From positions 186,001-250,000 of the forward strand of contig NZ_JAAOIY010000003.1 of NCBI RefSeq assembly GCF_013184495.1: DNA of 64,000 nucleotides, written 5' to 3'. The first letter of the stretch is position 1; the number at the start of each line of letters is the position of its first letter. Shown here piece after piece: positions 25,619 to 34,299 of the stretch. The notes beneath the pieces are model-generated. The model worked only from the letters and a program-made list of their open reading frames with translations. It had not been told where the DNA came from and searched no databases. The position numbers and the translations under genes were made by a program. The DNA is from Sporosarcina jiandibaonis. GTDB taxonomy: Bacteria > Bacillota > Bacilli > Bacillales_A > Planococcaceae.

Positions 25619-26212
25619 TTGATTTCAATTGATCCATCGAAGAATAAGGAAAGAGATAATTACAAACTAATGATTGGCAGTATTATTCCAAGGCCGATTG
25701 CATTTGTGACATCACTGGCTGAAGATGGAACGTTGAACGGCGCTCCATTCAGTTATTTTAATATTGTATCTTCCAATCCGCCTATGGTATCAATCACTGT
25801 CCAACATATAGGGAACGAGAAAAAGGATACGGCCCGCAATATCCTTAACAAAAAAGAATTCGTTGTTCATATTGTCAATCAGGATAATGTTGAGAAAATC
25901 AATGAGACTGCAGCGAATCTTCCGTCGAATGAAAGTGAAGTCAGTACTGCTGGACTGACTCAGATACAAAGTACAATCATTGCGGTGCCCGGTGTTGAAG
26001 AAGCTAAAATCCGCATGGAATGCATATTGGAACATGTAGTTGAATTTGACGGATGTGATCTTATCATTGGTAAAATCGTTCAATTTCACATTAGTAAAGA
26101 CATCTACCAGGACGGAAAAATTGATCCAAGAGGACTTGGCGCGGTAAGTCGATTAGCTGGAAGCAGCTATGCGAAGATTGGGGAAATATTCGATATTGAA
26201 AGACCGAAATGA
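25619..26212 (+). CDS. Flavin reductase family protein (FMN-binding split barrel)
   Basis: About 197 residues from the TTG at 25619, eight bases after GAGGAG. The split-barrel FMN-binding signature is SIIPRPIAFVTSLAEDGTLNGAPFSYFNIVS near the N-terminus, and the C-terminal GLGAVSRLAGSSYAKIGE is the family's closing motif. Such proteins reduce flavins or quinones. It lies 16 bp after the mhqO-like gene under the same MhqR-type promoter, which suggests a role in quinone or electrophile resistance. Confidence 0.88.
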   Translation: MISIDPSKNKERDNYKLMIGSIIPRPIAFVTSLAEDGTLNGAPFSYFNIVSSNPPMVSITVQHIGNEKKDTARNILNKKEFVVHIVNQDNVEKINETAANLPSNESEVSTAGLTQIQSTIIAVPGVEEAKIRMECILEHVVEFDGCDLIIGKIVQFHISKDIYQDGKIDPRGLGAVSRLAGSSYAKIGEIFDIERPK

Positions 26213-26223
26213 CTACTGAAAAG

Positions 26224-26260
26224 AAAGTTCCCGAAATAATAATGGGAGCTTTTTTTCTTT
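26224..26260 (+). terminator. Terminator after quinone-response operon
   Basis: AAAGTTCCC pairs with GGGAGCTTT (one wobble) around an 11-base loop, followed by TTTTTCTTT. Confidence 0.85.
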
Positions 26261-26351
26261 AGTTTCGATTGATATACTTCCGAAGAAATAGGACAAAGTC
26301 TAAGGTTAATTATTACTCTCACATACTATATTTGTAAAGGGGGTATATACA

Positions 26352-26570
26352 ATGAGAAATCCAGGGGAGTTTCGTCGTGAACATCGGCGGGAGTATCGAC
26401 ATGAACATCACCATCATCATCACTACCATAATATGGGGCACCATATGGGCCACTATCCGGGGTATCATATGGGACATCATTTTGGCCGTCCGGTTCATTT
26501 TCAGGGAAGGCATCATATGGGCGATTTCAGACATATGGATCATCGGTACGGAAGATTCAACCGTTTTTAA
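26352..26570 (+). CDS. Small histidine-rich protein (72 aa, 28% His)
   Basis: 72 residues, 20 of them His, including a run of six, plus repeated MGHH and HMG units, several Met, many Arg and no Cys. AAAGGGGG lies at good spacing before the ATG. The composition is that of a metal-binding peptide (nickel, zinc or copper), comparable in style to Hpn-like histidine-rich proteins, but no homology is claimed. No signal peptide, so cytosolic. The frame is real in that another frame over the same bases lacks a site. No metal transporter lies nearby. Confidence 0.75.
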   Translation: MRNPGEFRREHRREYRHEHHHHHHYHNMGHHMGHYPGYHMGHHFGRPVHFQGRHHMGDFRHMDHRYGRFNRF

Positions 26571-26704
26571 TGGAGGAAGAGATTTAAACAGGGCTTACAA
26601 TAGTTCTGTTTATTTTTTGAAATCAGTTGTAGTAGATATACGGAAAGGCTCCCTGTATAGTTAAGTATAAAATGAGGTTCATTTGTGAGAAAGAGGTTGA
26701 TCTG

Positions 26705-27250
26705 TTGGACAAGATTATGAAATCAAATTTCGAAAACCTAGAAGGGTCAGACAAAGAACTACAATATGAAGCTATTACTGCTATCTTAGCCGCTACTCAG
26801 AAAAAAGTAGAATGGGCTTATGAAGTTTGGGATGAATTAGTGGATTGGCTAACGGATGCCGATAATCATCGTAGATCACGTGCTGCCCAGTTTCTTGCTG
26901 GTTTGGCAATAAGCGATCCTGAAAAAAGAATACTTACTGTTTTTCCAACACTTTGGGAAGTGACGAAAGATCCGAGGTTCGTGACAGCTCGACATAGTTT
27001 GCAGGCTATTTGGCGGGTTGGCTTAGCAGGTGAAGAGCAAAAGAATCTCGTTTTGAATCATTTCATTGACCGCTTTCAAAATGGTGCAGGTGAAAAGCAT
27101 TACACATTAAGACGTTTCGATATGATCCAAGGTTTGAAAGATTTGTATGATGAATTAAAAGACGAAAATATAAAACGAACGGCTCTCGAGTTGATTGAAT
27201 TGGAAGAAGACCCGAAATATCGTAAAAAATATAGCGCTGTTTGGAAATGA
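26705..27250 (+). CDS. HEAT-like repeat protein (hypothetical)
   Basis: About 181 residues from TTG 26705, preceded by GAAAGAGG at eight bases; the longer frame from ATG 26672 lacks a site. All-helical, with repeating helical pairs such as WDELVDWLTDADNHRRSRAAQFLAGLA and RFVTARHSLQAIWRVGLAG, which resemble HEAT/armadillo-type repeats used for protein binding. No signal or membrane segment. Function not known. Monocistronic with a terminator. Confidence 0.75.
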   Translation: MDKIMKSNFENLEGSDKELQYEAITAILAATQKKVEWAYEVWDELVDWLTDADNHRRSRAAQFLAGLAISDPEKRILTVFPTLWEVTKDPRFVTARHSLQAIWRVGLAGEEQKNLVLNHFIDRFQNGAGEKHYTLRRFDMIQGLKDLYDELKDENIKRTALELIELEEDPKYRKKYSAVWK

Positions 27251-27265
27251 ATAAGACTTAATTTG

Positions 27266-27293
27266 AAAAGGGATGCTGCAGCATCCCTTTTTG
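27266..27293. terminator. Bidirectional terminator
   Basis: AAAAGGGATGCTG pairs with CAGCATCCCTTTT with almost no loop, followed by T on both strands, between convergent genes. Confidence 0.85.
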
Positions 27294-27863
27294 TTAATTT
27301 ATCCAAGTTGTAAGTTCTTTTGCATCTGTACGCTTTCTCGGAGCCGGTTCTACATCGGGATAACCTAAGTAAATGAATGCAATAATTTCTCCTTGCTCGG
27401 ATAGACCAAAGAATTCAGCTACTTTTGGATTGTAGCAAATTGCGCCCGTGCGCCAAACTGCACCAAGACCGAGAGCATGAGCTGTTAATAACATATTTTG
27501 CACGCAAGCATTCACGGCTGCATATTCTTCTTTTAAAATGACATTATTTCGGTCGCTCGGTTCAATGCCTACTGCAATAATGACGGGTGAACGGAACGGA
27601 TTATTTTGGCTGCGTTCTATTTTTTTCTGACTTGCTTCCGACTCTAATTCTTCTAGTTCTGATTTTGTGATTTCCCCCAGGACATCTCCTAATTTTGCAC
27701 GGCCTTCACCAGATAATACGAAAAAGCGCCAAGGTTCTGTGCGGAAATGGTTAGGCGCATAGGTACCTGCCTCAATGATTTGTTCAACCAGTTCTGTTGG
27801 CACAGTTTTATCTTCCATTTTTGGGACACTTCTCCGTGTCTTGATTGCTTCAAATATGTTCAA
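27294..27863 (-). CDS. Nitroreductase family protein (YdjA-like)
   Basis: 189 residues. FMN-dependent NAD(P)H oxidoreductase fold with the N-terminal IKTRRSVPKMEDKTVP flavin-phosphate site, the APNHFRTEPWRF segment, and GLGAVWRTG near 135. The short length and Arg-Thr-Glu-Pro loop match the YdjA/TM1586-like minimal nitroreductases. Cytosolic; physiological substrate unknown. It is divergent from the Fsr-like transporter gene. Confidence 0.9.
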   Translation of the reverse strand: MNIFEAIKTRRSVPKMEDKTVPTELVEQIIEAGTYAPNHFRTEPWRFFVLSGEGRAKLGDVLGEITKSELEELESEASQKKIERSQNNPFRSPVIIAVGIEPSDRNNVILKEEYAAVNACVQNMLLTAHALGLGAVWRTGAICYNPKVAEFFGLSEQGEIIAFIYLGYPDVEPAPRKRTDAKELTTWIN

Positions 27864-27993
27864 TAAATTGACCTCTTTCTATTAATAATGCTATCTATCT
27901 CTATTAAGTATAGCGATTTATAGAAAAAAATCCAAGAGTACTGAATTATAGGTTATACTTAGATGATGAAATGATTGGAAAATAATGAAAGAA

Positions 27994-28165
27994 GTGAAAT
28001 TAATCATGTCCACAAAAACTAAATCGATTGTCGGTAATCCAGTTTATGCAGTTATGTTCGCAATCGGCGGTGTTCATTTGTGAAATTAATCATGTCCACA
28101 AAAACTAAATCGATTGTCGGTAATCCAGTTTATGCAGTTATGTTCGCAATCGGCGGTGTTCATTT
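27994..28165. repeat. Perfect 86-bp direct tandem duplication over the start of the Fsr-like gene
   Basis: Bases 27994-28079 are identical to 28080-28165. The unit starts GTGAAATTAATCATG and ends GGTGTTCATTT. Because 86 is not a multiple of three, a frame opened in copy 1 (ATG 27985 or GTG 27994) stops at 28081-28083, and that TGA overlaps the GTG at 28080 of copy 2 as GTGA. Perfect identity implies a very recent event or an assembly artefact. Confidence 0.95.
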
Positions 28166-29303
28166 ATTAAATGATTCATTGCAAGCGGTTATTCCAGCAA
28201 TGTTCCCGATTCTTGAAGAAAGCATGGGCTTGTCATTTACACAGCTTGGGCTAATCGCATTTGCGTTGAATATGGTTGCATCCGTTTTGCAACCAGTGGT
28301 TGGCTACATAAGTGATCGAAAACCTAGACCATATGCACTTCCAATCGGGATGACCTTTTCACTTGTTGGAATAGCCGGACTTGCTTTTGCTCCGGAATAT
28401 TGGATGATTCTTGTTTTCGTGATATTACTCGGATTTGGATCTGCTGTTTTTCATCCTGAAGGGTCTCGTGTATCATTCATGGCGGCGGGCTCGAAAAGGG
28501 GACTATCGCAATCCATCTATCAAGTTGGCGGTAATTCGGGACAGGCCCTTGCGCCTCTAATCAGCGCTTTCATATTGGTTCCGCTCGGTCAAAAGGGTGC
28601 GGCGATATTTATATTGGTTGCTGGGCTTGCGATCTTTATATTGATGAAAATTTCTGCCTGGTATAAAGAACAACTAGTTCAGGAAAAGTTGAACAATCGA
28701 AAACGCGTTATTTTATCTACGATGGCGAACTTATCTAAAAAGCAGGTATGTATCGCACTTAGTTTATTATTAGTGATTATTTTTGCGCGATCATTTTATG
28801 TAATCAGCATTACAAACTTTTACATATTCCATTTACTAAAATCTTACGGGCTATCCATTTCTCAAGGGCAGTTATGCATCTTCCTATTTTTAGCGCTCGG
28901 AGCGGCGGGAACATTTTTTGGCGGTCCGATGGCAGATAAGATTGGCCGAAAAAACGTTATTGTATTATCTTTGGCATTGCCAATCCCATTTTGTATTTTG
29001 TTGCCTTACGTTCCATTATGGGCCGTCATCGTATTACTCAGCATCATTGGATTTTTCATTATGCTGAGCTTTTCGGTTACGGTGGTCTATGCGCAGGAAC
29101 TTGTGCCGAGTAAAATCGGAACGATGGCTGGTTTAACTGTAGGGCTCGCTTTCGGAATGGGGGCAATCGGGTCGGTTGTGATTGGAATATTGATGGACCA
29201 AATCGGAATCTATAACACGATGATTGTTATTTCTTTCCTTCCGATTATCGGACTTGTCGGTTTAGCATTGCCGCGTGATCAGAAAATTATTGAAGCTAAA
29301 TAA
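28080..29303 (+). CDS. MFS transporter, fosmidomycin-resistance (Fsr) type
   Basis: 407 residues from GTG 28080 (ATG 28092 is an alternative). Twelve membrane segments; the loop GYISDRKPRP is the MFS motif A, and FHPEGSRVSFMAAG with SQSIYQVGGNSGQALAPL is diagnostic of Fsr-type exporters. Copy 2 of an 86-bp duplication supplies the start, and the likely original start and ribosome binding site (GGAAAATAATG at 27985) now open a short leader frame that ends in an overlapping stop-start. Expression may therefore rely on coupling. Exports unknown drugs or metabolites. Confidence 0.88.
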   Translation: MKLIMSTKTKSIVGNPVYAVMFAIGGVHLLNDSLQAVIPAMFPILEESMGLSFTQLGLIAFALNMVASVLQPVVGYISDRKPRPYALPIGMTFSLVGIAGLAFAPEYWMILVFVILLGFGSAVFHPEGSRVSFMAAGSKRGLSQSIYQVGGNSGQALAPLISAFILVPLGQKGAAIFILVAGLAIFILMKISAWYKEQLVQEKLNNRKRVILSTMANLSKKQVCIALSLLLVIIFARSFYVISITNFYIFHLLKSYGLSISQGQLCIFLFLALGAAGTFFGGPMADKIGRKNVIVLSLALPIPFCILLPYVPLWAVIVLLSIIGFFIMLSFSVTVVYAQELVPSKIGTMAGLTVGLAFGMGAIGSVVIGILMDQIGIYNTMIVISFLPIIGLVGLALPRDQKIIEAK

Positions 29304-29372
29304 TGATTGCTTATTTGATAATCTTTCATTATAATGAAGTGTTGTCATTTTTGTGAAAGTAGGTTGAATAAG

Positions 29373-30548
29373 TTGTCTCAAGATCAACGGAAAAAGTTAT
29401 TAATATTAATGATAAATATGTTTATCGCTGTAGGAAGTTTTGGTATTATTATTCCAATTTTACCTGCTTATCTCCTTTCGATTGGTGAAGGGGGGAAAGC
29501 AGCTGGCCTAATGATAGCGATATTTGCAGGTGCGCAGTTAATCATGTCGCCTATTGCCGGAAGATGGGCAGATCAGTACGGTCGAAGAGTGATGATAATT
29601 GCGGGTCTTAGCGGATTAGCCATTTCGATGTTCGTATTTTATTTTTCAGATTCAATTACAGTATTGTATTTATCAAGAGTAATTGGCGGAATCGGGGCTG
29701 CACTGTTAATTCCCGCGATATTTGCCTATGTAGCCGATATTACGACGATGGATCAGCGTGCAAAAGGAAATAGTATGATTTCAGCGGCGATGTCTCTAGG
29801 AATTGTAATCGGGCCTGGAATTGGCGGATTTTTAGCGGATTTCGGTCTGAAAATGCCTTTATTGGTCTCAGCAATTGTAGGGTTGGCCGCTGTCGTTTTC
29901 TCCGCGGTCATGTTAAAAGAAAGCAGAGATGAAGAAGTTGAATTGAATGCCATGAATTCTGATCCGATGGTGAAAGAGATTATCCAATCGTTTAGTAAAC
30001 CATTCATTGTGCCTCTTTTGATAACGCTCGTTATGAGTTTCGGATTGATGGCATATGAATCTGTGCTCGGATTGTTTGTTGACAATGAATTCGGCGCGTC
30101 GCCAAAAGACATTGCCATTCTCGTGACGTCGACCGGTATTGTCAGTACGATCATCCAATTGTTTGCGGTCGACCGAGTCGTGCGCCGATTTGGCGAGCCG
30201 GCAGTTTTGACTATTTTTCTTGGCATAGTTGCAGTCGGCTTTTTATTATCGATTATTGCCACGACATACGTGATGTTTTTTGCCGTTACGTTGATAATCT
30301 TTCTAGCCACATCAATGTTGCGTCCTGTATTGACGACACTTATATCCAAGTTAGCTGGAAACGAACAAGGCTTTGCAATGGGCATGAACAATGCCTATAT
30401 GAGTATCGGGAATGTGTTAGGGCCAATACTTGCGGGGATATTGTTTGATTTTAATATTATTTATCCATTTATTTTGGGGTTAATCGTCCTAGCATTAACA
30501 ACAATCGGTTCAATGCTATGGAAGGCTCCAAAAAATATAACCTCATAA
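29373..30548 (+). CDS. MFS multidrug efflux transporter (NorA/Bmr/Tet-like)
   Basis: About 391 residues from TTG 29373, nine bases after AGTAGG; the frame opens earlier at 29334 with a non-hydrophobic cysteine-rich stretch without a site. Motif A reads GRWADQYGRRVMI, and motif C is GIVIGPGIGGFLADFG in helix 5, which marks drug:proton antiporters of the 12-TM DHA1 group. It follows the Fsr-like pump by 69 bp on the same strand, so the two may be co-expressed. Confidence 0.88.
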   Translation: MSQDQRKKLLILMINMFIAVGSFGIIIPILPAYLLSIGEGGKAAGLMIAIFAGAQLIMSPIAGRWADQYGRRVMIIAGLSGLAISMFVFYFSDSITVLYLSRVIGGIGAALLIPAIFAYVADITTMDQRAKGNSMISAAMSLGIVIGPGIGGFLADFGLKMPLLVSAIVGLAAVVFSAVMLKESRDEEVELNAMNSDPMVKEIIQSFSKPFIVPLLITLVMSFGLMAYESVLGLFVDNEFGASPKDIAILVTSTGIVSTIIQLFAVDRVVRRFGEPAVLTIFLGIVAVGFLLSIIATTYVMFFAVTLIIFLATSMLRPVLTTLISKLAGNEQGFAMGMNNAYMSIGNVLGPILAGILFDFNIIYPFILGLIVLALTTIGSMLWKAPKNITS

Positions 30549-30551
30549 TCG

Positions 30552-30588
30552 ACAGGCTATCCAGATAAAAATGGATGCCTGTTTTTTG
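30552..30588 (+). terminator. Terminator after the MFS pair
   Basis: ACAGGC and ATCCA pair with TGGAT and GCCTGT (one bulge), followed by TTTTTTG. Confidence 0.8.
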
Positions 30589-30672
30589 TTTCTGCTGAAT
30601 AAATATCTATGAAAAAGAGCGGCTATTTTAGGAAGACTAGTAAAGATAGAGGAAAAGGATTTCCGATTTAAG

Positions 30673-30698
30673 GTTTAAGTGCAAAAGTTCTCGGGTAG
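30673..30698 (+). promoter_or_regulatory. Sigma-B type promoter of the BCCT gene
   Basis: GTTTAA (30673-30678), 14-bp spacer, GGGTAG (30693-30698): five of six matches at -10 and all at -35 to the Bacillus sigma-B consensus, 37 bp before the start codon. It fits general-stress/osmotic control of an osmoprotectant transporter. Confidence 0.75.
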
Positions 30699-30735
30699 TC
30701 AAATATGAACGAATAAAAATAGGAGTCGGTTTGCT

Positions 30736-32313
30736 TTGGATAAGAGGTTTTGGAAGAATCCAGTTTTCTCTATATCAGCAGTAGTGATTTTAGTTTTAGT
30801 TATTCTAGGAGCAGCTATTCCAAGAAAGTTCGGAAACGTAGCTGAAAGATTGTACGGATTTACAACGATTAATTTTGGTTGGTTTTATTTACTAGCGGTT
30901 TTCATCGTGATTGTATTTCTTATCGGGCTGGCAATCAGCAAATATGGAGCTATTCGAATCGGAGGAGACAATGAAAGACCAGATTACCCATTTTTCACAT
31001 GGATCGGCATGTTATTCTCAGCAGGCTTCGGCGTGGGACTTGTTTTCTGGGGTGTCGCGGAACCGATGAGCCATTATTTTACTTCGCCAATGGACGACGT
31101 AGCGCCTCAATCGGAAGAGGCTGCACGAATCGCAATGGGATATTCGTTTTTTCACTGGGGAATCTCGCAGTGGGCGATCTTTGCAATTGTCGGACTCGTA
31201 ATCGGTTTTTTACAATTTCGGAAGAAAAAAGACGGACTTATTTCTACAGCTTTAGAGCCGCTAATGGGGTCTAACAAGGCAGTGAAGACAACAATCGATT
31301 CATTTTCAGTTATTGCGACTGTAATGGGGATTGCAACTTCACTCGGTCTGGGAATTTTACAGATGAGCGGCGGATTGCAATCTGTATTTAATATTGGCAA
31401 TACATTCGGTGTCCAATTGATTATTGCGGTATTGGTTTTCATCGCTTATATGGCTTCCGCGACTACAGGGTTAAATAAAGGGATTCGCTATTTAGGGAAT
31501 TTCAACTTAGGAATGGCGATCGCCTTATTAGTTTTTATTTTCGCGGTAGGACCTAAAGTTTTCATTTTAGATACATTTACTTTGGCGATTGGGGATTATA
31601 TTACGAACTTCATTCAATACAGCTTGAGATTAGAGCCTTATCAGGGCGGCACTTGGGTACGGGATTGGACAATTTTCTATTGGGCATGGACGATTGCTTG
31701 GTCTCCATTTGTCGGCGCATTTGTTGCTCGCGTATCGAAAGGCAGGACGATACGGGAATTCATAGCAGGCGTAATGGTAATTCCGCCCGTGTTTGCTTGC
31801 ATGTGGATCGCGACATTAGGTGGAACTGCTTTAAACAGCGATTTAAATAAAGGAACTAATATAGCTGAAGCAGTTGATGCGGACGTCACATCGGCTATAT
31901 TTTCAACCTTTGAACATGTCCCGTTTACCGGTTTTATATCTGCACTATCCATCTTATTAATTTTTACTTTTCTTGTAACATCGGCAGATTCTGCTACTTA
32001 TATATTGGCAAGCATGACGACGAAGGGAAGTTTATTTCCACCGTTAATGGTCAAGATGGTTTGGGGCATTCTAATGTCTGCAATTGCTGTTGTCCTTTTG
32101 TATGCTGGCGGTTTGGAGGCGTTGCAATCAGCTTCGCTCGTGTCTGCTCTGCCATTTACTTTATTATTAGTGCTCTTGGTTTTCTCAATGTCGAAACTTT
32201 TAAAGCGAGAACCCATTCCGGTTCGTTCCTCCGATATTAGACGTTTTACTCGCATTGAAAGGGAAGCGAAGAAAAGAGCAATTGAAAGAGATTTGAATAA
32301 AAGAATAAAATAA
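30736..32313 (+). CDS. opuD: BCCT family transporter (glycine betaine, OpuD-like)
   Basis: 525 residues from a TTG start. Twelve membrane segments with the BCCT signature [21 protein letters not shown] (written here as [11 protein letters not shown]), preceded by the betaine-binding tryptophan segment, and a charged C-terminal tail ([19 protein letters not shown]) that in relatives senses osmotic stress. Imports glycine betaine or a similar osmolyte with sodium. A sigma-B promoter lies just upstream. Substrate assignment within the family (betaine, choline, carnitine) is inferred. Confidence 0.9.
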   Translation: [525 protein letters not shown]

Positions 32314-32316
32314 TGA

Positions 32317-32349
32317 AATGCCGAGCTCCTGTTGGACTCGGCATTTTTT
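32317..32349. terminator. Terminator between BCCT gene and phosphatase gene
   Basis: AATGCCGAG pairs with CTCGGCATT around an 11-base loop, followed by TTTTTC. It ends at the stop codon of the convergent gene. Confidence 0.85.
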
Positions 32350-32774
32350 CAATCCTTATAAATTCTTTTTAAAGCATCTTTGAACTGTGGACGAACATTT
32401 ATTTGCGGCCGGATTTCTTTTGCTTTTTGTTCAGCTTCATCGACAGAATCAGCTAATCCAAGTTCAATTAAGGTTGCTGCGGCAATTGTTCCAGCTCTTC
32501 CACGGCCTGTGTTGCAATGGAAATATACATTTTTACCGGAATTATATGCATTCATTACTTCTGTTACAGCAGCTTTAATCGACTCATCTTGATTGTCTGC
32601 CTCGTCTACTATAGGCTGGTGGACGCTGACTTCGCTGGAAAGCGGACCTTTCACCTCTGCGCGCAAATCGTAGATTACGTCAATCTTTTCGTTCTCAAGA
32701 AGTTCATCGATTGCATCAATACCTCCGATGAAAATTCGACCAGGTACGATAGCTTCATATTTTTTGTTTTTCAT
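32349..32774 (-). CDS. Dual-specificity/tyrosine phosphatase-like protein
   Basis: About 141 residues from ATG 32774, which follows AGAGGTGA; the longer frame to 32807 lacks a site. The P-loop is HCNTGRGRAG (Cys-x5-Arg; Cys near 85), with the general-acid Asp in the preceding VDEADNQ loop. This is the cysteine-phosphatase fold of small DSP-like enzymes. It is followed upstream by a PPP-family phosphatase gene, 30 bp away, so both probably share a transcript. Substrate unknown. Confidence 0.87.
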   Translation of the reverse strand: MKNKKYEAIVPGRIFIGGIDAIDELLENEKIDVIYDLRAEVKGPLSSEVSVHQPIVDEADNQDESIKAAVTEVMNAYNSGKNVYFHCNTGRGRAGTIAAATLIELGLADSVDEAEQKAKEIRPQINVRPQFKDALKRIYKD

Positions 32775-32803
32775 AAAATCACCTCTAAATTTCAGTATAG
32801 CAT

Positions 32804-33511
32804 TCATTTATGAGATTTCACGCAGTAGACGTCAAGGTTTGGCAATTCCAGACAATTTAACTGACCGCCGAAAACCGCGCCGCCATCGATTCCGATGATT
32901 CGATTATTTCCAAAAAAGATTGAGTGCTTGCCATGTAAATGCTTTGTCGGTGTATGCCCAAAAACGATTGTCTTTTGGCCAGAATATGTGCTGTAAAATT
33001 CTTCACGAATCCACATCAATGTATAAGGATCTGTTTCTTCGAGCGCTAGGTTTGGACGGACTCCAGCATGAACAAATATGTATTCTTCCAGCTCAATGTA
33101 ATGTTCAAGATTTTGAATGAAATCGAGATGCCTAGCAAGCGTTACACAGCGAAGCTTTGGTTTAATAAATTCTTTTTCATCTGGAACTAGAAACTCACTA
33201 GGAGTAAATCCGTAGCTTTCTAATGTTGTGCGTCCGCCATTTCGATTGACCCAGTTTTTCCAAGGACGCTCTTCATCGGTTGTCAGTGCTTTGATCATCA
33301 TATCTTCATGATTCCCTTTAAGAACAAATGCTCCTTCTGATTCCAATTCGATCACTTTATCCAAGACTTTTTTCGAATTTGGTCCCCGGTCTACATAATC
33401 GCCTAAAAGAATTAGTTGATCATGAGATGAATCATAGTTTACATCGGATAATAATCGTTCAAATAACTCTATTTCTCCGTGGATATCGCTTATTGCAAGT
33501 ATGCGTTTCAT
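32804..33511 (-). CDS. PPP-family metallophosphatase (PrpE/ApaH-like)
   Basis: 235 residues. All three metal motifs of the PPP superfamily are present: SDIHG (8-12), GDYVDRG (about 37-43) and GNHED (about 66-70), with later His ligands in VHAG and FGHTP. Members dephosphorylate proteins or cleave diadenosine tetraphosphate. Cytosolic. It is divergent from the SRAP gene and first of a two-gene phosphatase unit. Confidence 0.9.
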   Translation of the reverse strand: MKRILAISDIHGEIELFERLLSDVNYDSSHDQLILLGDYVDRGPNSKKVLDKVIELESEGAFVLKGNHEDMMIKALTTDEERPWKNWVNRNGGRTTLESYGFTPSEFLVPDEKEFIKPKLRCVTLARHLDFIQNLEHYIELEEYIFVHAGVRPNLALEETDPYTLMWIREEFYSTYSGQKTIVFGHTPTKHLHGKHSIFFGNNRIIGIDGGAVFGGQLNCLELPNLDVYCVKSHK

Positions 33512-33607
33512 CTAATGGCAACGTCCTTTCGGGTAGCAGTTCTTGTGACTCTACGGTACAACAATGATAAACTAATGTAAACATGCGGAAAGTGAGAGGT
33601 GAATTTT

Positions 33608-34282
33608 ATGTGCGGTCGATTTACTTTATTCGCCCCGTATTATGATATTGTCGAACGGTTTTATATCGAGTCGGCGTTCGAGGAAGGCGATTATGTGCCA
33701 AGTTATAACATCGCGCCTTCGCAACAAGTGGTCGCCATCGTTAATGACGGCGAGAAAAACAGGCTGGGCCATTTACGCTGGGGGTTAATACCGCCATGGG
33801 CGAAAGACGAAAAGATTGGCTATAAAATGATCAACGCTAGAGCAGAAACTGTTTCAGAGAGACCGAGTTATAAAAACGCATTTAAAAAGAAAAGATGCAT
33901 TATCCCAGCGGACTCTTTTTACGAATGGAAAAATACAGAAAATGGAAAAGTTCCGATGCGCTTTAAATTAAAGTCAAATGGAATATTTGCTTTGGCAGGC
34001 TTATGGGAATCATGGAAATCACCGGAAGGCAAAACGATTCATACATGCACAGTCATTACGACACAGCCTAATGAGCTTGTGAAGCCGGTCCATAATAGGA
34101 TGCCAGTCATTCTCAGGCCTGAGGATGAAGCAACGTGGTTATCTCCGAATTTAGAAGATTTAGATTTCCTGGGCAATTTACTTGTGCCGTTCGATGAGGA
34201 GAAAATGGATGCTTATCCAGTTTCATCTTCCGTTAATTCGCCGAAAAATAATGATGAATCACTTATAATTAAAGTCAAATAA
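33608..34282 (+). CDS. SOS response-associated peptidase (SRAP/YedK family)
   Basis: About 224 residues. The ATG at 33608 gives MCGRFT, placing Cys2 at the N-terminus after Met removal, as needed; AGAGGTGA precedes it. SRAP proteins form a stable thiazolidine crosslink with abasic sites in single-stranded DNA. Conserved NARAET, PADSFYEW and HNRMPVIL segments (Asn, Glu and His of the active site) are visible. It is 17 bp upstream of the sirtuin gene and likely co-transcribed. No LexA box was seen upstream. Confidence 0.93.
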   Translation: MCGRFTLFAPYYDIVERFYIESAFEEGDYVPSYNIAPSQQVVAIVNDGEKNRLGHLRWGLIPPWAKDEKIGYKMINARAETVSERPSYKNAFKKKRCIIPADSFYEWKNTENGKVPMRFKLKSNGIFALAGLWESWKSPEGKTIHTCTVITTQPNELVKPVHNRMPVILRPEDEATWLSPNLEDLDFLGNLLVPFDEEKMDAYPVSSSVNSPKNNDESLIIKVK

Positions 34283-34299
34283 AGGATAGGGGGATTCGA

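Noticed and set aside
26377..26664. 95-codon frame with repeated Ile-Ile-Ile overlapping the histidine-rich gene
   Set aside because: It is the +1 shadow of His codons (CAT read as ATC); the His-rich frame has the ribosome binding site.
29753..30391. 212-codon minus-strand frame inside the MFS pump
   Set aside because: Antisense shadow; composition (Thr/Asn/Ile-rich) is an artefact of the coding strand.
33512..33607. LexA (SOS) box before the SRAP gene
   Set aside because: No CGAAC-N4-GTTCG-like sequence was found in the gap.
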